A stretch of 64,000 nt of DNA, taken from assembly GCA_944393725.1 (NCBI GenBank), contig CALYBC010000009.1, positions 122,595 through 186,594 of the forward strand, written 5' to 3'. The notes below the pieces were generated by a model. The model worked only from the letters and a program-made list of their open reading frames with translations. It was not told the origin of the DNA and made no database searches. Every line of letters begins with the position of its first letter. The first letter of the stretch is position 1. A program made the position numbers and the translations under genes. Below, one piece after another: positions 51,904 through 58,231 of the stretch. The stretch comes from an uncultured Alphaproteobacteria bacterium. Its GTDB lineage: Bacteria; Pseudomonadota; Alphaproteobacteria; RF32; CAG-239.

Positions 51904-53186
51904 TTGCCTCGTAAAGAAAATGTAAAGGCAGCCGTCGTTTTTCTTGATGTGGATGGCGTGAAGCTGTCTTTATCACCTGAAAACAGATTGCAAGAAGCCG
52001 CTGGCTTGGCGGCCGCAGTCGGGCTTGATGTTGTATTCAAAGAAATTGTCAAGCTTAAGGCAATTAAGCCGGCGACTTTTATAGGACAAGGGGTAATAGA
52101 CCGCCTTATTGTGTTGATTGATGACCTTAAAATAGATTTGATAATCTTTGATACGGCACTTTCTCCAATACAACAAAGAAATTTGGAAAAAAAATTACAA
52201 GTAAAGGTTATTGATAGAACTGCTCTAATTCTTGAAATTTTCGGAGAACGCGCTCAAACCAAAGAAGGTAAGCTACAAGTTGAGCTTGCTCATTTAACCT
52301 ATCAGCGCAGTAGGTTGGTTAGAAGCTGGACACACTTGGAACGGCAACGCGGAGGAGCCGGATTTTTGGGAGGTCCCGGGGAAACGCAAATTGAGTTGGA
52401 TCGCCGAATTATTGATGAAAAAATATTAAGAATTAAACAAGATTTGGAAAAAGTTAAGAAAACCAGATTGTTACATCGTAATGCCAGAAAAAGAGTGCCT
52501 TATCCGGTGGTGGCTTTAGTCGGCTATACAAACGCCGGAAAATCTACGCTTTTTAACAAATTATCAGATAGTGATGTATTGGCAAAAGATTTGCTGTTTG
52601 CGACTTTAGATCCTACGATGAGAAAGGTCATCTACCATCGGGAAAAGAAATAATTTTATCTGACACGGTGGGATTTATATCTGATTTGCCACATGAACTT
52701 ATAATGGCTTTTAGAGCAACATTGGAAGAAGTGGTGGCGGCCGATTTAATTGTTCATGTGCGAGATATTGCTGCAAAAAACACTAAAGAACAGTGTGTGG
52801 ATGTGCTTAAAGTGTTAGAAAATTTGGGATTTGAAGATATAAAAAATTCTAACAAGTATATTGAAGTGCTAAATAAAACTGATTTGCTGACAGACAACAG
52901 AAAAGCTGAAACAGCAAAAAAAGCCAAAGAAAATCAAATTATGATTTCTGCCGTTACCGGTGATGGTTTGGGGAGTTTGGTATCGGCAATCAACAAAAAA
53001 TTGTCTTCGGGTTATGTGGTTGCGACGCTTAAGGTGGCTGCGGCTGACGGGAAAAAAGCTGCTTGGTTGTATGATAATGCCGAAGTTTTGGAAAAAACGC
53101 TAAAAGGAGAGACTTGGTTTATAAAAATTGCGGCTGAACCGGCAATTATGGCAAAAATTGAGGGTAAATTTGCAAATAATAAATAA
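51904..53186 (+). pseudogene. hflX: hflX, GTPase gene interrupted by a frameshift
   Basis: HflX is a ribosome-splitting GTPase. The first part (51904-52653, start TTG) covers the N-terminal domain, the glycine-rich linker (RGGAGFLGGPGETQIELD) and G1 (GYTNAGKSTLFN), then stops after ATLDPTMRKV plus six aberrant residues. The second part continues in another frame: from about 52629 it reads HLPSGKEIILSDTVGF (G3) and runs through AFRATLEEV and NKTD (G4) to 53186. One missing base (or two extra) near 52627-52629 explains it. There is no homopolymer at the site. HflX is dispensable in many bacteria, so a real loss is possible; a sequence error cannot be excluded. Confidence 0.88.
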
Positions 53187-53192
53187 AAATGC

Positions 53193-53221
53193 TTGCTTTA
53201 ATAAAAATTATGGTTTAGAAG
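53193..53221 (+). promoter_or_regulatory. Candidate promoter of tRNA-Pro
   Basis: TTGCTT (53193-53198), a 17-base spacer and TAGAAG (53216-53221), 13 bases before the tRNA. Confidence 0.45.
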
Positions 53222-53234
53222 GTTAGGTGTTTTA

Positions 53235-53311
53235 CGGGACTTAGCTCAGCCTGGTAGAGCGCTTGCTTTGGGAGCAAGATGTCGTTGGTTCGAATCCAAT
53301 AGTCCCGACCA
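53235..53311 (+). tRNA. tRNA-Pro(UGG)
   Basis: A 77-base cloverleaf. The acceptor CGGGACT pairs with AGTCCCG, the D-arm is TAGCTCAGCCTGGTAGAGC, the anticodon loop TTTGGGA gives UGG, and the T-arm is TTGGTTCGAATCCAA. CCA is encoded (53309-53311). Its 3' portion is duplicated 160 bp downstream. Confidence 0.97.
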
Positions 53312-53321
53312 AAGTTTGAAG
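53293..53321 (+). repeat. 29-bp direct repeat, copy 1 (tRNA-Pro 3' end)
   Basis: Runs from the middle of the tRNA-Pro T-loop (AATCC) through CCA and ten bases of flank. Identical to 53453-53481. Confidence 0.94.
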
Positions 53322-53452
53322 TAAAAAATAATTATTTGTACTATTGGATGAGAACCAACGGGCGTTGGTTCGACTACAAGGAATAGGCGAGACGCGGGTA
53401 TCGCCGATTTTGTTTTTTATAAAAACAAAAATTCCGCAGAGGCAACTTTAGT
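53322..53452 (+). other. Structured tRNA-adjacent element B
   Basis: A non-coding insert between the 29-bp repeats. It carries an inverted copy of the tRNA-Pro T-arm region (ACTATTGGAT, three altered bases, then AACCAACG, 53340-53360) and a direct copy of the T-arm 5' half (CGTTGGTTCGA, 53363-53373). A 79-base core follows (53374-53452, starting CTAC and ending AGT), leading into AATCC of repeat copy 2. Hairpins: AACCAACG / CGTTGGTT; GGCGAGAC / GTATCGCC (53386-53405, one mismatch); TTTTGTTTTT / AAAAACAAAA (53408-53430). Layout and core motifs match the element after tRNA-Lys at 7221. Confidence 0.8.
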
Positions 53453-53481
53453 AATCCAATAGTCCCGACCAAAGTTTGAAG
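53453..53481 (+). repeat. 29-bp direct repeat, copy 2 (tRNA-Pro 3' end)
   Basis: Exact copy of 53293-53321, including T-stem 3' half, acceptor strand and CCA, without a complete tRNA before it. Confidence 0.94.
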
Positions 53482-53516
53482 AAGAGTTTTACTTTATTGG
53501 TGAGACTCTTATTTTT
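53481..53516 (+). terminator. Possible terminator after tRNA-Pro element
   Basis: AAGAGTTT / AGACTCTT (one G-U pair) with a 13-base loop, followed by ATTTTT. It is the only terminator-like hairpin between tRNA-Pro and the RNHCP gene. Confidence 0.5.
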
Positions 53517-53534
53517 GTATGAAGGGTGTAGTAA

Positions 53535-53852
53535 TTGAAAGTTTTTCAGAGAAAAAAAGAAGATTTTATCTGCTCTAATTGTGGAGCAAAAGTTAAAGGC
53601 AACGGATATACCAATCATTGTCCGGAGTGCTTATATTCAAAGCATGTAGATATTAATCCGGGTGATAGGGCTTGCGAATGCGGGGGATTGATGGAGCCGG
53701 TGGATGTGGAACTAAAGGACGGAAAGTATGTGTTGTTGCATCGGTGCTTAAAATGCGGATTTGAACGTAAAAATAAAATATCTCCCGAAGATAATTTTGA
53801 TAAAGTAATTGCGTTAGTAAAAGAAAAAACTCAGAGATTGAAACATAATTAA
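53535..53852 (+). CDS. RNHCP domain zinc-finger protein
   Basis: A 105-residue protein of the RNHCP family: FICSNCGAKVKGNGYTNHCPECLYSKHVD and DR-CECGG-M, then HRCLKCGFERKN (patterns). Four Cys pairs suggest two zinc sites. The conserved family sequence RNHCP appears here as TNHCP. Function unknown. The start is TTG 53535 with GAAGGG upstream. A terminator follows immediately. Confidence 0.82.
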   Translation: MKVFQRKKEDFICSNCGAKVKGNGYTNHCPECLYSKHVDINPGDRACECGGLMEPVDVELKDGKYVLLHRCLKCGFERKNKISPEDNFDKVIALVKEKTQRLKHN

Positions 53853-53880
53853 AAAAGCCGTCTTTAGTGACGGCTTTTTA
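53851..53880. terminator. Bidirectional terminator
   Basis: AAAAAGCCGTC / GACGGCTTTTT, loop TTTAGT, between convergent genes. Confidence 0.88.
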
Positions 53881-53883
53881 ATG

Positions 53884-54912
53884 CTAAAGGCTTATTCCCT
53901 TTTGTTTGCAACGATTGTTCCATTTTAGTTTGGCATAAACCTGCATATCGGTGATGGTGTCTGTTTCGTCGACAATTTCTTTGCCAAGAATGGTCTCAAT
54001 GATATCCTCAAGGGTTATAATACCAATCCAGTTGCCGAGTTGGTCAACAACCATTGCCATATGATTGTGGTCTTCTATCATGGCCGAAAGGACATCTTGT
54101 AAACGAGCCTCGGGGAGAAACGAACGCATTTCTCGGGCGTATTTGTCAACTTTATCATCATCTTTGGCTTTGTATGAGCTTGATTTATGAATATACCCTT
54201 TGAATAACTTTTTCTTTTCGTCAACCAGCGGAAATCTTGAGAAAGGGGTGGTAGATAAAAATTTATCAAAATCTTTAATTTTGGTCCCCGGTGCAACGGT
54301 ATGCACAACGGTGCGAGGCGTCATAACATCACGCAAATCTACCTGTTTGAGGTTTAGGGTGTTGATAATAATTTTGTATTCAATATCATCAACGATTTTG
54401 GAAGCCTGTCCCATTTTGGCGAGGGCTTTTATTTCTTCTTTGATGTTAGAACAATCATCATTGGTGGTAAACCATCGCGTAATTAATGTCGAAAGCCAGA
54501 TAAACGGCTTCATAATCCAAATCATACCGATAAGTGTCGGCACCATAATCGGAACTAAATTTTTCCAATATTTGGCACCGATAGATTTTGGTAATATTTC
54601 AGAGGTGGTCAGAATTAAAAAAGTCATGATACCACTGGCCCAACCAACATAAGCTTGTCCATAAAGAGAGGCCACTTGTGCACCAACTCCGGTAGCACCG
54701 ACAGTGTGAGCTATGGTATTTAATGATAAAATAGCAGCCAAGGGCTCATCAATATTTTCTTTTAGGTGAGAAACTTTTTTAAATAAAGTGGGATTTTTAT
54801 CTTCCATCTGAGCAATATAACTCGGAACAATGGAAAGTAGGGCGGCTTCCAACACCGAACACAAGAATGAAACCGCTATTGCCACAATGGCAAAAGTTAA
54901 TAAAATAAACAT
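53884..54912 (-). CDS. CNNM/CBS-pair membrane protein (hemolysin-like, CorB type)
   Basis: Inner-membrane protein with an N-terminal CNNM (DUF21) domain of about three or four helices (1-160; SVLEAALLSIVPSYI, TTSEILPKSIGAKY) followed by two CBS motifs (about 190-320; DVMTPRT, FPLVDEKKKLF, MVVDQLGNWIGIITLED). The family exports or senses magnesium or other divalent cations. The C-terminal CorC/HlyC domain found in many relatives is missing; at 342 residues this is the short form. AAGGAT lies upstream of the ATG. Confidence 0.88.
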   Translation of the reverse strand: MFILLTFAIVAIAVSFLCSVLEAALLSIVPSYIAQMEDKNPTLFKKVSHLKENIDEPLAAILSLNTIAHTVGATGVGAQVASLYGQAYVGWASGIMTFLILTTSEILPKSIGAKYWKNLVPIMVPTLIGMIWIMKPFIWLSTLITRWFTTNDDCSNIKEEIKALAKMGQASKIVDDIEYKIIINTLNLKQVDLRDVMTPRTVVHTVAPGTKIKDFDKFLSTTPFSRFPLVDEKKKLFKGYIHKSSSYKAKDDDKVDKYAREMRSFLPEARLQDVLSAMIEDHNHMAMVVDQLGNWIGIITLEDIIETILGKEIVDETDTITDMQVYAKLKWNNRCKQKGISL

Positions 54913-55034
54913 ATTATCCTTATTAATTGTTAATGTTGTTTCTTTAATAACAGCTTTTTTTACAAAAATAAAGCATAAATATCTATAATTGTTATATTTG
55001 TTGATGAATTTGTTACACTTTTGTTACAAAATCC

Positions 55035-55063
55035 TTGTGTTAAGATAAGTAATGTGTTACAAT
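55035..55063 (+). promoter_or_regulatory. Candidate promoter of the 121-residue gene
   Basis: TTGTGT (55035-55040), a 17-base spacer and TACAAT (55058-55063), 38 bases before the start codon. Confidence 0.55.
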
Positions 55064-55101
55064 ACATTTATTAGGATAAACCTTCATTATAGGAGGGTAT
55101 T

Positions 55102-55467
55102 ATGATGAAAAATATTAAGTCGCAAGGGCTTAAATTTCTTGAAGAAATGCAAAAGCCGATTACTTCTAAAGAGCAAATATTTGAGGCTTTGTTTGAGGCT
55201 TGCGGTGTAGGCGATGATTTGAATACCAAACATGTGTTCTTTCAGGAGGTAATTATAAGGTTTAATGCTTCTAAGGCAGTTGCGGTGATAGCCAATCATT
55301 TGCCTTATGAAAATGAAAGCCATTATGTTGATGTCGCTCTTAACACATACATTAAGGCCGGTTTTGATATGCGAGATTTTGATAAGGATCTGCAGAAATA
55401 TAAGGAAAAATTCTGGTTTTTATATCCGCATTTGGTTGCAAAGCAAGATTTGTATGCCAATGCTTAA
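55102..55467 (+). CDS. Hypothetical protein, 121 residues
   Basis: Unrecognised soluble protein, mostly helical, with no signal peptide or membrane segment. It opens with a basic, charged helix and has a Phe/Tyr-rich C-terminal half (KYKEKFWFLYPHLVAKQDL). The gene is well supported by a perfect AGGAGG eight bases before the ATG pair, a candidate promoter, and a strong terminator right after the stop. A helical scaffold or small adaptor is possible, but no family could be named. Confidence 0.75.
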   Translation: MMKNIKSQGLKFLEEMQKPITSKEQIFEALFEACGVGDDLNTKHVFFQEVIIRFNASKAVAVIANHLPYENESHYVDVALNTYIKAGFDMRDFDKDLQKYKEKFWFLYPHLVAKQDLYANA

Positions 55468-55472
55468 AACAA

Positions 55473-55519
55473 GACGAATTCCCGCTTTTTCTCTCCTTTT
55501 GAGCGGGAATTCGCTTTTT
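55473..55519. terminator. Strong terminator (probably bidirectional)
   Basis: A perfect 12-bp stem (CGAATTCCCGCT / AGCGGGAATTCG) and TTTTT. It lies between convergent genes and overlaps the last bases of the minus-strand gene by two. Confidence 0.85.
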
Positions 55520-57272
55520 AAAAAGCTTCAAATATAATTCCGTTTACCGGGATGTGATTTTCATAACGCAAAACCTGTTCGTGCAACCTTACGCTATTGT
55601 AATTATTTGACTGTAGCAGATTTTTTATATAATTGGGATTGTGCTTAAATCTTCCGTTCTTTTGAATTTGGTATTGCGGAATGTTATTATCCGTTTCAAC
55701 GCTAAAAATGACTTTTTTACCATTGCAAAGCTTGATGAATTCTTCTAAATCACCAAAATAAACGAGAACATCAGCGGCAATTATTAAATCAAAATCTTTT
55801 CGGCTCTTCAAAAAATCACAAATATCTGATTTTATCAGTTCATTATAAACATTTTTCGTTGCCGCTTGTTTTAACATCTGTGATGAAATATCTACTCCTA
55901 TTATATAATTCGAAATAGTTTTAACAGCTTTACCGATAAGCCCCGAACCACACCCAAAATCCACAATACGACCTTGAAAATCTCCGATAATTCTTCTAAT
56001 AGCCAGCGGAGTTGAATACTCCAAATTTTGCATAACCAGTTCGTAATTATCAGCAAAATTGTCAAAAAGCTTTTCATTATAAACTTTATTATCGACAAAG
56101 TTGTCTCCTTTCATAATAGCTCGCAAATGTTGGGCATAAATACTGTCAGGATATGATTTTACCCAATTATTTGCTATTTCCAGAGCTTTATCTTCATCTT
56201 GACGCGAAAGCAGAATGATACATTCGGTAATATTTAAGGAAATTGCCGTTTGTGTGCTGTCAAGTTGTAGGGCATTAAAGAAAAGGCCTAAGGCTTCTTC
56301 ATATTCTCCCATATCTTTTAATATCAACCCTATGTTATTACATACTTCGGCTGATTTTGGGTTTATTATAACAGCTTTACGGTACTCTTCAAGAGCTTCC
56401 GATAATCTTTTTTGCCTATACATCATCTCGGCATAATTGTTATGCAGGGCAAATTCATTCGGTATTATCTCGGCCAATTTTCGGTAGCGAATTTCTGCTT
56501 CGTTAAAATTATTCTCTTGGCTTAGTATGTTGGCTAAATGAAATTTAGCTTGAGTATTATTGTCGTTGAGAAATTCGGCTTTTATAAACGCTGATTTGGC
56601 TTTCTCTGTTTGGTGCCAAGCTTCGTAAATCAGACCTTTTAAGGTGAGAATACTGTCATAATTAGAAGATATGCTATAAGCCTTTTCAATATATTCAATA
56701 GCTTGATTATACTCGCGGTTGTTGTATGAAAGCCACGATAAATCATACCAAACAAGGGCATTGTCGGGATATTGTTGAGCTAAATAGGTTAATTGTTTTT
56801 TTGCTTTTTCAGGATTATCTATGCGGTAACTGTTGGCTCTGTTTATTATGGCCTCAATATAATCAGGCTTTATAGACAGCACCTTATCCCAATACTCGCG
56901 GGCTGTCTCCAAATTACCTAAAATTTCATGTATATTAGCTATTTCATCGTAGGTTTCTTTGACTTCCGGAGCCAGTTTCAGTACTTTGGCATAATTTTGC
57001 AGGGCTTCGGTATATTTTTGCTGTAATTTTTGCGAAAAAGCTAAGTTGTAGTAATAACCGGCATTTTCTTTTCCGTTACGAATGGCCGCAGAAAAATAGG
57101 AGCAGGCCTCGTCATGATAACCTTTATTCTGAGCTATCAGACCAAGCATATTTAATACATCAGAATTATCGGGAGAGGCTTCTAAAATTTGCCTTAGATT
57201 GTTTTCGGCAGAGCCGAAATCTCCATTATCAAACTGCCTTAAAGCCTCAACAAATAAATCATTGTAAGACAT
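55518..57272 (-). CDS. TPR-repeat protein with C-terminal SAM-dependent methyltransferase
   Basis: A 584-residue protein. Residues 1 to about 370 are tetratricopeptide repeats (A-x2-YY-N-x-A, for example AGYYYNLAFSQKLQQ and EVCNNIGLILKDMGEYEEAL). Residues about 415-580 are a class I methyltransferase: motif I VDFGCGSGLIG, then GVDISSQML and LIIAADVLVYF. This fusion is common in alphaproteobacteria; substrates are unknown, though TPR-methyltransferases often act on proteins or glycans. Divergent from rpsD. Confidence 0.87.
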   Translation of the reverse strand: MSYNDLFVEALRQFDNGDFGSAENNLRQILEASPDNSDVLNMLGLIAQNKGYHDEACSYFSAAIRNGKENAGYYYNLAFSQKLQQKYTEALQNYAKVLKLAPEVKETYDEIANIHEILGNLETAREYWDKVLSIKPDYIEAIINRANSYRIDNPEKAKKQLTYLAQQYPDNALVWYDLSWLSYNNREYNQAIEYIEKAYSISSNYDSILTLKGLIYEAWHQTEKAKSAFIKAEFLNDNNTQAKFHLANILSQENNFNEAEIRYRKLAEIIPNEFALHNNYAEMMYRQKRLSEALEEYRKAVIINPKSAEVCNNIGLILKDMGEYEEALGLFFNALQLDSTQTAISLNITECIILLSRQDEDKALEIANNWVKSYPDSIYAQHLRAIMKGDNFVDNKVYNEKLFDNFADNYELVMQNLEYSTPLAIRRIIGDFQGRIVDFGCGSGLIGKAVKTISNYIIGVDISSQMLKQAATKNVYNELIKSDICDFLKSRKDFDLIIAADVLVYFGDLEEFIKLCNGKKVIFSVETDNNIPQYQIQKNGRFKHNPNYIKNLLQSNNYNSVRLHEQVLRYENHIPVNGIIFEAF

Positions 57273-57368
57273 ATTTCCACCTTTATTGCCACTTATATTA
57301 TGCCTTATATCAGATTAATCTGAAAAATCCAGAAAAATTATAAAAAATGCTTGATTTTGATAAAAGAT

Positions 57369-57377
57369 TGGTATACA
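57369..57377 (+). promoter_or_regulatory. Candidate extended -10 promoter of rpsD
   Basis: TGGTATACA is an extended -10 (TGn plus TATACA). TTGATT at 57351-57356 may give a short-spaced -35. This places the transcript start near 57385 and leaves a leader of about 107 bases. Confidence 0.55.
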
Positions 57378-57491
57378 TTGCCATCACTTCCGAGAAGGCA
57401 GATTGCTGAAAATGCAGTCTCGTTCGGCTTGAAATATGAGTGCGGACTATCGGGACAATAATCGTAATTAATAAATGTAAGGTGTATAATA
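57378..57491 (+). promoter_or_regulatory. Structured leader of rpsD, possible S4 autoregulatory site
   Basis: GC-richer than its flanks and foldable: AGATTGC / GCAGTCT with loop TGAAAAT, enclosed by CCGA / TCGG. S4 binds its own mRNA in several bacteria. No known Rfam S4 leader could be matched by eye, so this is a hypothesis. Confidence 0.4.
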
Positions 57492-58103
57492 ATGAAAAGT
57501 ATCGTTTCTGCTAAAAAGAAAAAAGAAAGACAATACGGCGTAATTTGGGGCGCTCCCAACAGTTCCGTCGCTAAGAGAGAATATGCTCCCGGTCAACATG
57601 GTCAAAGAAGAAAAAAACCAACTGATTATGGTGAGCAACTTTCCGCAAAACAAAAATTGAAAACATATTATGGTAATGTTTCGGAAAAACAGTTTCATAA
57701 GTACTATGTAGAGGCTGTTCGTCGTTCTGGCGATGCCGCCGAAAACTTGATCGGTATCTTGGAATCTCGCTTGGACAATATAGTTTATAAGGCTAAGTTC
57801 GTTCCGACTATCTTTGCCGCTCGTCAGTTTGTTAACCATGGCCATGTTACCGTTAACGGCAAAAAAGTTAACATCCCTTCTTACATGCTTAAGGCTGGCG
57901 ATGTAGTTGAAGTAAGAGAAAAATCTAAGCAGTTGCCTATAGTTGTTGCTGCCTTGGAGTCTTCTTCTCGTGATGTTCCGGCTTATGTTGAATTGGATGC
58001 TAAAAAAGCTGTTGCTAAATATGCTTTCGTGCCTAAGTTTGAAGATATTCCTTATGCTTCGCTTATGGAACCGAATTTGGTTATCGAATTCTACTCAAGA
58101 TAA
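57492..58103 (+). CDS. rpsD: 30S ribosomal protein S4
   Basis: Primary 16S rRNA-binding protein that nucleates small-subunit assembly. [39 protein letters not shown] and the S4 RNA-binding domain [19 protein letters not shown] (patterns) are unmistakable. The 203 residues are normal. The N-terminus ([16 protein letters not shown]) is slightly different from the usual alphaproteobacterial start, but stops directly upstream fix this ATG. It is monocistronic, as is common for rpsD in alphaproteobacteria. Confidence 0.97.
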   Translation: MKSIVSAKKKKERQYGVIWGAPNSSVAKREYAPGQHGQRRKKPTDYGEQLSAKQKLKTYYGNVSEKQFHKYYVEAVRRSGDAAENLIGILESRLDNIVYKAKFVPTIFAARQFVNHGHVTVNGKKVNIPSYMLKAGDVVEVREKSKQLPIVVAALESSSRDVPAYVELDAKKAVAKYAFVPKFEDIPYASLMEPNLVIEFYSR

Positions 58104-58122
58104 TAGAATTTATCCAATTTAT

Positions 58123-58159
58123 AAAATCCTCAGAAGTTGTGCAAACTCTGAGGATTTTT
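58123..58159 (+). terminator. Terminator of rpsD
   Basis: AAAATCCTCAGA and TCTGAGGATTTTT arms around an 11-base loop. Confidence 0.88.
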
Positions 58160-58231
58160 GTTTTAAATATGTAATTTATCGTTTATCATCGCAACTAGCT
58201 GAAAGTTTTGATTGAAAATAAGGATTGTGAT

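Noticed and set aside
55687-57272. Short plus-strand ORFs across the TPR-methyltransferase gene
   Set aside because: They are antisense shadows without ribosome binding sites; the minus-strand frame has continuous TPR and methyltransferase motifs.
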